Assembly: GCF_023074055.1 (NCBI RefSeq)
Contig: NZ_JADPKR010000113.1
Coordinates: forward strand, 41,611 to 105,610
DNA: 64,000 bases
From: Bradyrhizobium sp. 141
GTDB lineage: Bacteria; Pseudomonadota; Alphaproteobacteria; Rhizobiales; Xanthobacteraceae
Direction: 5' to 3'
Made by a program: the position numbers and the translations under genes. The notes below the pieces were generated by a model, which ran no database searches, was not told the DNA's origin, and saw nothing but the letters and a program-made list of their open reading frames with translations. Below, one piece after another: positions 50,876 through 60,290 of the stretch. Each line of letters begins with the position of its first letter. Positions within the stretch are counted from its first letter, which is position 1.

Positions 50876-52615
50876 TTAATAAATCGACGGCTCGCCGATC
50901 GGCGCACCGAAATCGGTCTCGAGGAAGTCGAAGTCGCAGCCGTCATTGGCCTGCTTGATGTGTTTGGTGAACATCCAGCCATAGCCGCGCTCGAAGCGGC
51001 GCTCGGGCTGCTTCCAGGCGGCGCGGCGCTTGTCGAGCTCGGCTTCGCTCACATCCAGATTGATGGTGCGGGCGGCGACGTCGAGCGTGATGCGGTCGCC
51101 ATTCTGCACCAAGGCCAATGGACCGCCGATGTAGGACTCGGGCGAAACGTGCAGGATGCAGGCGCCATAGCTGGTGCCGCTCATGCGCGCGTCCGAGAGG
51201 CGCACCATGTCGCGCACGCCCTGCTTCACGAGCTTGGTCGGGATCGGCAGCATGCCCCATTCCGGCATGCCCGGCCCGCCCTGCGGCCCCGCATTGCGCA
51301 GGATCAGGATATGGTCCTCGGTGACGTCGAGGTTGGGATCGTCGACCGCCTTCTTCATCGAGGGATAGTCATCGAACACCAGCGCTGGTCCCGTGTGCTT
51401 GAGGAAACGCGGCGCGCAGGCGCTCGGCTTGATGACGCAGCCATCGGGCGCGAGATTGCCCTTGAGCACGGCCAGCGCGCCTTCCTTGTAGATGGGATTG
51501 TCGACCGAGCGGATCACGTCGGCATTGTGCACCTCGGCGCCCTCGATGTTCTCACGAAGCGTCTTGCCGGTGACTGTGATGCAATCGAGATGCAGATGCG
51601 GCTTGATCTGGCCCATCAGCGCCGGCAGACCGCCGGCGTAGAAGAAATCCTCCATCAGATAGGCATCGCCGCTGGGACGGACGTTGGCGATCACGGGCAC
51701 CTTGCGGCTCGCGATCTCGAAATCGTCGAGCCCGATATCCTGGCCGGCGCGGCGGGCCTGCGCGATCAGATGGATGATCGCGTTGGTCGAGCAGCCCATC
51801 GCCATCGCCACTGCAATGGCGTTCTCGAAGGCCTTGCGAGTCTGGATCGTCTTCGGCGTCAGATCCTCCCACACCATCTCGACGATGCGGCGGCCGCATT
51901 CGGAGGCCATGCGAATGTGGTTGGCGTCGGCGGCGGGAATTGAGGAGGCGCCCGGCAGCGTCATGCCGATCGCTTCCGCAATCGCGGTCATGGTCGAGGC
52001 GGTGCCCATGGTCATGCAGGTGCCGTAGCTACGGGCGATGCCGGCTTCGATATCGAGCCAGTCCTTGTCGGATATCTTTCCGGCGCGGCGTTCGTCCCAG
52101 TATTTCCAGCCGTCCGAGCCGGAGCCGAGCGTCTTGCCCTTCCAATTGCCGCGCAGCATCGGGCCTGCCGGCAGATAGATCGCCGGAATGTTCATCGAGG
52201 TCGCGCCCAAGAGCAGCGCCGGCGTGGTCTTGTCGCAGCCGCCCATCAGCACCACGCCGTCGACGGGATGGCTGCGCAGCAATTCCTCGGCGTCCATCGC
52301 CAGCAGATTGCGATAGAGCATGGTGGTGGGCTTGAGCAGCGATTCCGACAGCGACAACGCCGGCAGTTCGATCGGAAAGCCGCCGGCCATCAGGATGCCA
52401 CGCTTGACGTCGTCGACGCGCGACTTGAAGTGCATGTGGCAGGGCTGCGCGTCCGACCAGGTGTTGAGGATCGCGATGATCGGGCGGTCCTTCCACTCCT
52501 CCGGAGCATAGCCCATCTGCATCGTACGGGAGCGGTGGCCGAACGAGCGGAGATCGTCAGGCGCGAACCAGCGCGCGCTGCGGAGCTGGTCGGGCGTGAT
52601 TTTCTTCTTGGTCAT
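50876..52615 (-). CDS. IlvD/Edd-family dehydratase, sugar-acid (arabonate-type)
   Basis: 579 residues. Fe-S cluster cysteines are visible in WSDAQPCHMHF, GGCDKTTPALL and GTCMTMGTASTM, and the catalytic Ser region in SDARMSGTSYG. The opening RSARWFAPDDLRSFGHRSR and length near 580 residues match the L-arabonate/D-xylonate dehydratase branch rather than dihydroxyacid dehydratase for isoleucine-valine synthesis. It dehydrates an aldonate to a 2-keto-3-deoxyaldonate. Its ATG overlaps the permease stop (ATGA), making it part of the transport operon. Confidence 0.85.
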   Translation of the reverse strand: MTKKKITPDQLRSARWFAPDDLRSFGHRSRTMQMGYAPEEWKDRPIIAILNTWSDAQPCHMHFKSRVDDVKRGILMAGGFPIELPALSLSESLLKPTTMLYRNLLAMDAEELLRSHPVDGVVLMGGCDKTTPALLLGATSMNIPAIYLPAGPMLRGNWKGKTLGSGSDGWKYWDERRAGKISDKDWLDIEAGIARSYGTCMTMGTASTMTAIAEAIGMTLPGASSIPAADANHIRMASECGRRIVEMVWEDLTPKTIQTRKAFENAIAVAMAMGCSTNAIIHLIAQARRAGQDIGLDDFEIASRKVPVIANVRPSGDAYLMEDFFYAGGLPALMGQIKPHLHLDCITVTGKTLRENIEGAEVHNADVIRSVDNPIYKEGALAVLKGNLAPDGCVIKPSACAPRFLKHTGPALVFDDYPSMKKAVDDPNLDVTEDHILILRNAGPQGGPGMPEWGMLPIPTKLVKQGVRDMVRLSDARMSGTSYGACILHVSPESYIGGPLALVQNGDRITLDVAARTINLDVSEAELDKRRAAWKQPERRFERGYGWMFTKHIKQANDGCDFDFLETDFGAPIGEPSIY

Positions 52616-53472
52616 GATTGGGTGCCCCATTTCTGCACGGTGTTCCGCTCGATGGCGCGGAAGATCAGGTTCTCGACAAAGAGGCCGATGATGATCACCG
52701 TCAAGAGGCCTGCGAAGACCGCAGGTATGTCGAGCAGATTGCGGTTCTCGAAGATGAACCAGCCGAGTCCCCCTTGACCCGAGGACACGCCGAACACCAG
52801 CTCGGCCGCGATCAGCGTACGCCAGGCAAAAGCCCAGCCGATTTTCAGCCCCGTCAGGATCGAACCAAAAGCCGCAGGGATGAGGATTTTCGCGACGTAA
52901 GGCAGCCCGCGCAGGCCGTAATTGCGGCCGACCATGCGCAGCGTGTTGGACACGCTCTTGAAGCCGGAATGGGTGTTGAGCGCGACCGGCCACAGCACCG
53001 AATGGATCAGCACGAAGACGAGACTGCCATTGCCGAGCCCGAACCAGATCAGCGCGAGCGGCAACAGCGCGATCGCCGGCAACGGGTTGAACATCGCCGT
53101 CACGGTCTCGAGAAAATCGGTGCCGATGCGGGTCGAGATGGCGAGAATGGTGAAGATCGCGGCCAGCGTGATGCCGGCCGAATAGCCCATGAACAGCACT
53201 TTCAGCGACGTCCACGCGCGCATCGGAATGGTGCCGTCCTTGACGCGATCGAACAGCGTGACGGCTGTATCGTGTAGCGTCGGGAACAGCAGCGGATTGT
53301 CGAGGGCGACGCCGTACGCTTCCCAGATCGCCGCCAGGAACAGAATGATGACGGACTTGCGGACGAAGCCGTCGTTCCACAACAATTCAGGCACGCTCAG
53401 CTTGCGCTCGACCTCGCCAGCACCTGAAACGGCGGCCGGCTCGGCCCGCAGCAATATCTTGGCTTCGCCCAT
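52612..53472 (-). CDS. ABC transporter permease, NitT/TauT type
   Basis: 286 residues, about six membrane helices. The BPD-transport EAA-type loop is visible in LRMVGRNYGLRGLPYVAKILIP. PLPAIALLPLALIWFGLGNGS and the GQGGLGWFIFENRNLLDIPAVF segment are typical of SsuC/TauC permeases. The first 30 residues are polar. It is coupled to the dehydratase and lies 10 bp from the ATPase gene. Confidence 0.88.
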   Translation of the reverse strand: MGEAKILLRAEPAAVSGAGEVERKLSVPELLWNDGFVRKSVIILFLAAIWEAYGVALDNPLLFPTLHDTAVTLFDRVKDGTIPMRAWTSLKVLFMGYSAGITLAAIFTILAISTRIGTDFLETVTAMFNPLPAIALLPLALIWFGLGNGSLVFVLIHSVLWPVALNTHSGFKSVSNTLRMVGRNYGLRGLPYVAKILIPAAFGSILTGLKIGWAFAWRTLIAAELVFGVSSGQGGLGWFIFENRNLLDIPAVFAGLLTVIIIGLFVENLIFRAIERNTVQKWGTQS

Positions 53473-53482
53473 CAGAGGCTCC

Positions 53483-54244
53483 TCAATGCGCGGTCGCTTC
53501 TTGCGCGAACAGGAGATCGTGGATCTCCTTCTCGAGCCGGCCGGCGCTACCGTCTTCGTTTGAGACCTTGTCGACGTCGACCACCTCGGCCTTGACGCGG
53601 CCGGGATGCGGCGACAGCAGCAGGATGCGGTTGCCGATGCGGATCGCTTCCGCGATCGAATGGGTCACGAACAACACCGTGAATTTGGTCTCGCTCCAGA
53701 GCTGGAGCAGCTCGTCCTGGCAGGTCCGGCGCGTCAGCGCATCGAGCGCGGCGAACGGCTCGTCCATCAGCAGGATATCAGGCTCCATCGCCATCCCGCG
53801 CGCGATCGCGACGCGCTGCTTCATGCCGCCCGACAGCGTATGCGGATAGGCGTCGACGACGCGGGTCAGGCCGACCTTCTCGATATAGGCCCGCGCCTTC
53901 GCTTCCGCGTCCTTGCGCGACAGCTTTCGCGCGGTCAGCAGCGGAAACATCACATTGGCGAGCACACTCTTCCAGGGCAGCAGCTGGTCGAACTCCTGGA
54001 AGATCATCATGCGATCGGCGCCGGGACCGTGGATCTCGCGATCGCCGATCGTCATGCGGCCTTCGCTCGGGCTCATGTAGCCGCCGACGGCTTTGAGCAG
54101 GGTCGACTTGCCGCAGCCGGAGGGACCGAGCAGCACGAAGCGGTCGGACTTGTCGACCGTAAAGCTCACCCTCTCCGTGGCGGTGACGACGGCGCTGGAG
54201 GTCTTGTAGCGCAGCGTCACGCCACTGACGTCGAGCAGCGCCAT
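53483..54244 (-). CDS. ABC transporter ATP-binding protein, NitT/TauT type
   Basis: 253 residues. Walker A GPSGCGKSTLL (about 43-53), Q-loop FQEFDQLLPW, signature LSGGMKQRVAIARG, Walker B ILLMDEPFAALD and H-loop VTHSIAEAI are complete. The start shares one base with the stop of the substrate-binding protein gene (TGATG). Confidence 0.9.
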   Translation of the reverse strand: MALLDVSGVTLRYKTSSAVVTATERVSFTVDKSDRFVLLGPSGCGKSTLLKAVGGYMSPSEGRMTIGDREIHGPGADRMMIFQEFDQLLPWKSVLANVMFPLLTARKLSRKDAEAKARAYIEKVGLTRVVDAYPHTLSGGMKQRVAIARGMAMEPDILLMDEPFAALDALTRRTCQDELLQLWSETKFTVLFVTHSIAEAIRIGNRILLLSPHPGRVKAEVVDVDKVSNEDGSAGRLEKEIHDLLFAQEATAH

Positions 54245-55263
54245 CAGTTGCCCTTCAGATCGTGGGCGATGGGCAGATAATAATCGGTCCACGCCTTGGG
54301 CTGGTTCTTCAGCGTGCCGGTCTTGAACAGATGGGCGGCGAACTTCATCGTGCCCTGCGGCTCGAGATTCCACTCCATCATGCCGGGCTCCTTGAGGAGA
54401 TCGAGCAGCTCTTCGACCGAAGTCTTGTCGCCGGTGACCTCCTTGTAGATCTCGACCGCCTGCTTGGTGTCGCTGCGGATCAGATTCTGCGCTTCCTTGG
54501 TCGCGTCGCGCACGGCCTGGATGATCTTTGGATTGGCTTCGGCAAACTTCGTCGTGGTGAAGAACTGGGCCTGGCTGAGCGGTCCGCCCATCACGTCCGG
54601 CGATGACAGCACGATATGCGCGCCCGGTACGTTCTTCAGCTCCAGGAAGGTAAAGGGCGGGATCGAGAAGTGGTTGTGCACCTCGTGCTTGGGGTTGGAC
54701 AGCGCCGCATAGGCGTCGGGATGGCCGAGCTGCACGGTGTTGGCGTCGAGCTTCGACCATTGGTCGGCACCAAAGGCCTCGGCGGCTGCGATCTGAAGCA
54801 CGATCGCCTGGGTCGAGACCTTGACGGTCGGCACCGCGATCTTGTCGGAGGGGCCGAAGTCCTTGATCGACTTGATGTTGGCGTCGCGGCTGATCAGCGT
54901 CATCGGCTGCGCCGAGGTCGCGACGATGCCCTTCACGCCGCCGCGGGTGCGATCCCACAGCAGCAGGAGGTTGCCGGTGCCGGTGTTGAGGATGTCGACG
55001 CCGCCGGCGAGCAGCGCGTCGGTCTGCGCCCCGCCGCCGGAGAAGGTGATCCATTTGGTGGTGACGCCGGAGACGCCGAGGGATGCTGCGTGCTTCTCGA
55101 TCAGCTTCAGCTTCTCCATGATATGGCTCGGCATGTAGAAAATGCCGGGCTGGCGCGACAGCGCGATCTCGGATTTCTGCTGGGCGTGCGCGGCATTTGC
55201 CGCCAGGACGGCTGCGGCGATCAGGACGGCAGCCGCAAGCTTGCTTCGAAGATGCGTGATCAT
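54244..55263 (-). CDS. ABC transporter substrate-binding protein, NitT/TauT (NMT1-like) type
   Basis: 339 residues with a signal peptide ending near AAHAQQ. The periplasmic fold opens EIALSRQPGIFYMPSHIMEK and has FSGGGAQTDALLAGGVDILN and VSTQAIVLQIAAAEAF blocks of the aliphatic-sulfonate/nitrate/taurine-binding family. Ligands of this family range from sulfonates to thiamine precursors and phthalates, so the linkage to a sugar-acid pathway is unusual. It is the first gene of the leftward operon, 45 bp from the palindrome at 55309. Confidence 0.88.
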   Translation of the reverse strand: MITHLRSKLAAAVLIAAAVLAANAAHAQQKSEIALSRQPGIFYMPSHIMEKLKLIEKHAASLGVSGVTTKWITFSGGGAQTDALLAGGVDILNTGTGNLLLLWDRTRGGVKGIVATSAQPMTLISRDANIKSIKDFGPSDKIAVPTVKVSTQAIVLQIAAAEAFGADQWSKLDANTVQLGHPDAYAALSNPKHEVHNHFSIPPFTFLELKNVPGAHIVLSSPDVMGGPLSQAQFFTTTKFAEANPKIIQAVRDATKEAQNLIRSDTKQAVEIYKEVTGDKTSVEELLDLLKEPGMMEWNLEPQGTMKFAAHLFKTGTLKNQPKAWTDYYLPIAHDLKGN

Positions 55264-55308
55264 TGTTGTGTGTTTCCTCCGGTCATCGTCGAGCTGCGTT
55301 GACGCTAC

Positions 55309-55334
55309 TGATGCACTAATATATTAGTGCATCA
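55309..55334. promoter_or_regulatory. Perfect 26-bp palindromic operator (GntR-type)
   Basis: The left half TGATGCACTAATA is followed directly by its exact reverse complement. It lies between the leftward operon and the rightward GntR gene, 23 bp before the GntR start. A promoter TTGACG (55299-55304), 17 bp, TATTAG (55322-55327) reads toward the GntR gene and overlaps it, so binding would block that promoter and probably the divergent one too. Confidence 0.75.
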
Positions 55335-55357
55335 AAGGCAAGCCCGCAGGACCCGCG

Positions 55358-56074
55358 ATGGAATCACCCCACCCCGCGCCGCGCGCGGCACCACGACCGG
55401 CCGCCCGGCTCGACCGCGGCCGCCAAGCCGCACCGCAGGTGTTCGAGCGGTTGCGCAACGCAATCATCGCCCTCGAACTGCCGCCCGGCGCCCCGCTGTC
55501 GCGCGCCGAGCTTGCCAGCCAGTTCGGCGTCAGCTCGACCCCGGTGCGCGATGCGCTGATGCGGCTCGAGGAGGAAGGCCTGGTCGACGTGTTTCCGCAA
55601 CATGCGACCGTGGTCAGCCGGATCGACGTCGATCGCGCGCAACAGGCGCATTTCCTGCGCCAGGCACTGGAGATGGAGATCGTCCGCCTGCTCGCAACCG
55701 GTCCCGAGGCGTCCCTGATCGTGCGTCTGGATCACACCATTGCATTGCAACAGCAATTCGCCAGGGCTGGCGACTTCGAGGCCTTCATGGCCGCCGACAA
55801 CGATTTTCACGCCCGGCTCTACATAGCTGCGGGCAAGCAGGATCTGTGGGCGCTGGTGCGCAGCCGCAGCGGACACAGCGACCGGCTGCGCCGGCTGCAC
55901 CTGCCCTCACCCGGCAAGGCCCAGAACATCGTGCGCCACCACAAGCTGATCACGCGCGCGATCGAGGCCGCAGACGCCGACGCTGCGCAACAGCACCTGC
56001 GCCAGCATCTGTCAGGCACGTTGAGCGAGCTCGACAGGATCCGGAGCAACTATCCGGAATATCTGACGGATTAG
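55358..56074 (+). CDS. GntR-family (FadR/FCD) transcriptional regulator
   Basis: 238 residues. A Pro/Ala/Arg-rich N-terminal 25 residues precede the winged helix (FERLRNAIIALELPPGAPLSRAEL, SSTPVRDALMRLEEEGLV). The C-terminal FCD domain has the metal-binding Asp and His in NDFHARLY and further His in VRHHKLI and QHLRQHL. FCD regulators usually bind small organic acids. It is divergent from the sugar-acid operon and is its likely repressor, released by the imported acid. Confidence 0.87.
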   Translation: MESPHPAPRAAPRPAARLDRGRQAAPQVFERLRNAIIALELPPGAPLSRAELASQFGVSSTPVRDALMRLEEEGLVDVFPQHATVVSRIDVDRAQQAHFLRQALEMEIVRLLATGPEASLIVRLDHTIALQQQFARAGDFEAFMAADNDFHARLYIAAGKQDLWALVRSRSGHSDRLRRLHLPSPGKAQNIVRHHKLITRAIEAADADAAQQHLRQHLSGTLSELDRIRSNYPEYLTD

Positions 56075-56097
56075 GCGGCCGGCCGGCGTGATGAACC

Positions 56098-56121
56098 CTT
56101 ATGCACGCAACTGTGCATAAG
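56098..56121. promoter_or_regulatory. Inverted repeat CTTATGCAC-N6-GTGCATAAG
   Basis: Nine-base perfect arms lie 24 bp after the GntR stop. The half-site ATGCAC/GTGCAT is shared with the operator at 55309, though with six rather than ten bases between half-sites. It has no T-run and is AT-balanced, so an operator is more likely than a terminator. Confidence 0.4.
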
Positions 56122-56269
56122 TATGGCTCCGGATTTCGGCTTAGGCGAGCATTCGCCGGACATTCGCGAAGTGCTTGCAGGCTGGACGGAATCCGCGCAA
56201 CAATTTCATCTTTGATGGTTTGATTTGCGGCCGGCGGGGATCTCCCATCCGGCCCGGAGGAATTCAGAC

Positions 56270-56689
56270 GTGGCCAACATCCTGATCGTGGATGACGACC
56301 CGGCCGTTCAAATCACGATCCGGCTGCTCCTGGAGAGGGCCGGTCATCACGTCACCGTCGCCGGCGATGGCCGCAAGGGACTTGCGCTGTTCGAGGCGGG
56401 CCGGTTTGATCTGCTGTTTCTCGACATCTTCATGCCTGGCATGGACGGGCTGGAGACGATGCGTCACATCCGGGTGCTAGTCCCGGCCATTCCGATCATC
56501 GTCATTTCCGGCCGCTCGATCACGCCGGACGCCTATGCAGAGCCGGACTTCCTGAAGATGGCGACCAAGCTCGGCGCTGTGGCAAGCCTGCAAAAGCCAT
56601 TCAGACCCGGGGCGCTGCTCGCCGCGGTCGACGGCTGCCTGAAGGCGGGCGAGCCGGAGGGGTCCGATGTCAGCTCCGGTCACCGATAA
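56270..56689 (+). CDS. Single-domain response regulator
   Basis: 139 residues from GTG 56270 (GGAGG nine bases upstream). Receiver fold: ILIVDDDPAV, phosphoacceptor Asp in LLFLDIFMPGMDG (about residue 51), Thr/Ser position IVISGRS and Lys in ASLQKPF. No output domain. It overlaps the hybrid kinase gene by 23 bp, so the two are co-translated, and it is a likely phosphorelay partner. Confidence 0.85.
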   Translation: MANILIVDDDPAVQITIRLLLERAGHHVTVAGDGRKGLALFEAGRFDLLFLDIFMPGMDGLETMRHIRVLVPAIPIIVISGRSITPDAYAEPDFLKMATKLGAVASLQKPFRPGALLAAVDGCLKAGEPEGSDVSSGHR

Positions 56690-59600
56690 CGAGGACTCCT
56701 CTGCTTCAGGCCAGATCGGCCGCGATCGTCCGGGAAGCCCTGCGAGCACCCCCCTGACGCTCGCCACGCGGCTGGCCATCGCAATGATCTTGCTAGTGGC
56801 GGTCACCGTGGCCGCGGTCGGTTGGCTGGGCTTTCGCAACACCACGCAAGCGGTCATTCCGCGCGTGCTGGAGCGGGTCGAGGCCCAGTCACGCCTGCTG
56901 GCAACCAACCTCGAAACCTACGTCGCCGGCGTGCGCGGCGATCTGATCGGCTATCGCGCCGCCGCGGCCATCAACGGCCTGATCCGCGCTCACGTCGGGG
57001 GCGGGATCGACCCTTCTGACGGTGTCTCGGAGCAAACCTGGCGCGAGCGTATCGCCACGCGGCTCGCGGCCGAGATCGAGGCCAAGCCAATCTACGCGCA
57101 ATTCCGGATCATCGGCCTCGACGACGACCAACGCGAACTGGTGCGCGTCGACCGTTCCGGCCCGAATGGCGCGGCACGGATCGTCCCCGGCAACGAATTG
57201 GAACGCAAGGGCGAACGAACCTACTTTCAGGACACGATACGGCTGGCGCCGGGCGAGATTTACGTTTCGCCCATCGATCTCGCGACCCGCAAGGGCGGCA
57301 CCACGGACTCGCACGTTCCGACGCTGCGGGTCGCCACGCCACTGTTCACGCCGGATGGCAAGCCGTTCGGTATCATCATCGCCAATATCGACATGCGTCC
57401 GGCCCTCGACCACGTCCGCGCGACGTCGAATTCGGGTGGAGAGATTTACGTCGTGAATTCGCGCGGCGACTATCTCGTTCATCCCGATCGCGCGCGCGAA
57501 TTCGGTTCATTGCGGGGCCACCCCACCAACTGGCGCGATGATTTTCCATTCTTCTCAGCCTTGGCCGGCACCTCGGACGTATCCACGCGGCTCATGACCG
57601 ACGGGTCGGGCCGGCCGAGCGGCGCGGCGATCGCGCCGGCCCTGCTGGCAGGAAAGGAATGGACCGCGATCATCGTGACCATTCCCCCGTCCGTCTTCGG
57701 CCGGGTGCCGGCCGCCATTCAAAAGACGTCCTTGCTGGTTGGCGCGCTTGCCGTCCTCGCCGCGGCTTCACTCGCGGTGCTGCTTGCGCGCTCATTGACT
57801 CGCCCGATCGGCCGCCTCACCGCGGCCGTGGAGGCAATCGGCCGCGGAAAGCCGGCGGACATCCCCGTCGATGCCAGCGGCGAGACCGGCGTGCTGGCGC
57901 GTGCTTTCGCCCGGATGGTCGAAGAGACCCGGGCGAAAACGGCCGCACTCGAGCGCGAGGTCCGGGAGCATCGCCGCACCGAGGCCGCGCGAAGCCATCA
58001 TGCGGCGCGCGAGCAATTGTTCAGCGCCGCCGTCGAATCATCCGACGACGCGATCGTGATGCAATCGCTCGACGCCATCATCACGGGCTGGAATCCGGCG
58101 GCCGAACGCCTCTACGGCTATTCGGCGAATGAAGCGATCGGGAAATCCACCTCGATTATTGTCCCGCCCGACCGCCGTGCCCATGGCAAGGACTATTTGG
58201 CGCGGATCGCGCGGGGTGAGCCGATCGAGCGGTTCGAAACGGTGCGCCTGCGCAAGAACGGCACGCCGGTCGAGATTTCGCTCAGCCTGTCGCCGATCAG
58301 GGGGCCTTCGGGCGAGGTCGTCGGCGTCTCCGGGACCGCGCACAGCCTTACCGAGGCGCGGCGGGCCGAGCGGCAGCTCCAGCAGCAGATCGAGGAGCGC
58401 CGGCAGATCTTCGACACCTCGCAGGATCTCATCATGATCATGGATGCGCGGGGCCATGTCGCGCAGATCAGTCCGAGCAGCGAGACCATTCTCGGCTACC
58501 GGCCGGACGAGATGATCGGCCGCAGCGGCGCCGACTTCGTTCATCCTGACCATCTGGCGCAATCGCGCGAGGACATGCGCGCGCTACGGCGCGGCGAACG
58601 CCCCAAGCTCGGCGACACCCGCTGCTTCCACAAGAACGGACACGAGGTCTGGCTGTCCTGGCTCGGCAGCTGGTCCGAAAAGGCGCATCGCTTCTACTTT
58701 GCCGGGCGCGACATGACGGAAGCGCGGCTCGCGCAGGAATCGCTGCGCGAGAGCGAGCGGCTCGCCCGCAACATCGTCGAGACCTCGCTCGACGCCTTCA
58801 TCCAGACCGACGAAACCGGCAGCATCCTGAACTGGAACTCGCAGGCCGAACAGCTCTTCGGCTGGCGCCGCGACGAGGTGCTCGGCCAGAGCACGATCGA
58901 CCTCATCGTCGCCGCGAGCGAACGCGAAAGGGTCAGGGCGGGCCTGAAGCAGTTCCTGGAGAGCGAGGACGGCAGATCACTGAATCGCCGCCGCGAGCTC
59001 GTGTGCCGCCGCCGCGACGGCAAGGAATTCAAGGCTGAGCTGAGCGTCACCGCGCTGAAGCGCCGCGAAGGCCTGCTGTTCAACGTCTTCTACCGCGACC
59101 TCACCGACAAGATCGCCGCGGACGAGCGCATCCGCCATGCCGAGAAGATGGAGGCGGTCGGCCAGCTCACCGGCGGCGTGGCGCACGATTTCAACAATAT
59201 CCTCACCGTCATCACCGGGACGATCGAGATCCTCGCGGAGGCCGTCGAGAAGGAGCCGCAGCTTGCGGCCATCACCAAGATGATCGACGAGGCCGCCGCG
59301 CGCGGCGCCGACCTGACCCAGCACCTGCTCGCTTTCGCGCGCAAGCAGCCGCTCCAGCCGCGCGAGATCGACATCAACTCGCTGGTCGTCGACACCGCGA
59401 AACTGCTGCGGCCGACACTGGGCGAGCAGATCCTGATCGAATCCGTGTTCGAGGACGAGATTTGCGTTGCGATCGTCGATCCCAACCAGCTCACCACCGC
59501 GATCCTCAACCTCGCGCTCAACGCCCGCGACGCCATGCCCGGTGGCGGCAAGCTCATCGTGGAAACCGGCGCCGCCTATCTCGACGAGGTCTATGCCAGC

Positions 59601-60290
59601 GTCAACGATGTCCGCCCCGGCCATTACGTGCTGATTGCCGTGAGCGACACCGGCACCGGAATTCCCGCGAGCATGCTGCCCAGGGTGTTCGACCCCTTCT
59701 TCACCTCGAAGGGACCGGGCAAAGGCACCGGACTCGGGCTCTCGATGGTCTACGGCTTCATCAAGCAGTCCGCCGGCCACATCAAGATCTACAGCGAGGA
59801 AGGCCACGGCACCACGATCAAGATGTACCTGCCGCCCGGCAAGACGCCGACAGCGCCCGGTGAAGGCGTGACGCCGGCGACGATCGAGGGCGGACACGAG
59901 ACGATCCTGGTGGTCGAGGACGACAGGCTGGTGCGCGACTATGTGCTGGCGCAGCTGCATTCGCTGGGTTACGTCACCTTGCAGGCCGCAAACGCCGCGG
60001 AGGCGCTCGCGATCGTCGCCGCCGGAAAGCCGTTCGACCTTCTGTTTACCGACGTCATCATGCCCGGCAAGATGAACGGACGGCAGCTCGCCGACGAGCT
60101 CCAGAAGACGCGCCCCGATCTCAGGGTGGTCTACACATCGGGCTATACCGAGAATGCGATCATCCATCACGGCCGGCTGGATTCCGGCGTTCTGCTGCTG
60201 GCGAAGCCCTATCGCAAATCGGATCTGGCGCGGATCATCCGCAAGGCGCTGCACGAGCAACGCGCGGTCCGTAGCCCGGATGAAGCGTAG
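56667..60290 (+). CDS. Hybrid sensor histidine kinase, dCache-HAMP-PAS3-HisKA-HATPase-REC
   Basis: 1207 residues. TM1 about 33-53, a large dCache-like periplasmic sensor to about 350, TM2 about 353-373, HAMP, then three PAS domains (about 450-570, 580-690, 700-820). Phospho-His840 in GGVAHDFNNIL. ATPase motifs NLALNARDAMPGGG, DTGTGIP and GTGLGLSMVYGF. The C-terminal receiver has Asp1129 in LLFTDVIMPG and Lys in LLAKPYRK. The last six residues and the stop codon come from the dispersed repeat at 60271, meaning the repeat has replaced the original 3' end. The signal sensed is unknown. Confidence 0.9.
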   Translation: MSAPVTDNEDSSASGQIGRDRPGSPASTPLTLATRLAIAMILLVAVTVAAVGWLGFRNTTQAVIPRVLERVEAQSRLLATNLETYVAGVRGDLIGYRAAAAINGLIRAHVGGGIDPSDGVSEQTWRERIATRLAAEIEAKPIYAQFRIIGLDDDQRELVRVDRSGPNGAARIVPGNELERKGERTYFQDTIRLAPGEIYVSPIDLATRKGGTTDSHVPTLRVATPLFTPDGKPFGIIIANIDMRPALDHVRATSNSGGEIYVVNSRGDYLVHPDRAREFGSLRGHPTNWRDDFPFFSALAGTSDVSTRLMTDGSGRPSGAAIAPALLAGKEWTAIIVTIPPSVFGRVPAAIQKTSLLVGALAVLAAASLAVLLARSLTRPIGRLTAAVEAIGRGKPADIPVDASGETGVLARAFARMVEETRAKTAALEREVREHRRTEAARSHHAAREQLFSAAVESSDDAIVMQSLDAIITGWNPAAERLYGYSANEAIGKSTSIIVPPDRRAHGKDYLARIARGEPIERFETVRLRKNGTPVEISLSLSPIRGPSGEVVGVSGTAHSLTEARRAERQLQQQIEERRQIFDTSQDLIMIMDARGHVAQISPSSETILGYRPDEMIGRSGADFVHPDHLAQSREDMRALRRGERPKLGDTRCFHKNGHEVWLSWLGSWSEKAHRFYFAGRDMTEARLAQESLRESERLARNIVETSLDAFIQTDETGSILNWNSQAEQLFGWRRDEVLGQSTIDLIVAASERERVRAGLKQFLESEDGRSLNRRRELVCRRRDGKEFKAELSVTALKRREGLLFNVFYRDLTDKIAADERIRHAEKMEAVGQLTGGVAHDFNNILTVITGTIEILAEAVEKEPQLAAITKMIDEAAARGADLTQHLLAFARKQPLQPREIDINSLVVDTAKLLRPTLGEQILIESVFEDEICVAIVDPNQLTTAILNLALNARDAMPGGGKLIVETGAAYLDEVYASVNDVRPGHYVLIAVSDTGTGIPASMLPRVFDPFFTSKGPGKGTGLGLSMVYGFIKQSAGHIKIYSEEGHGTTIKMYLPPGKTPTAPGEGVTPATIEGGHETILVVEDDRLVRDYVLAQLHSLGYVTLQAANAAEALAIVAAGKPFDLLFTDVIMPGKMNGRQLADELQKTRPDLRVVYTSGYTENAIIHHGRLDSGVLLLAKPYRKSDLARIIRKALHEQRAVRSPDEA

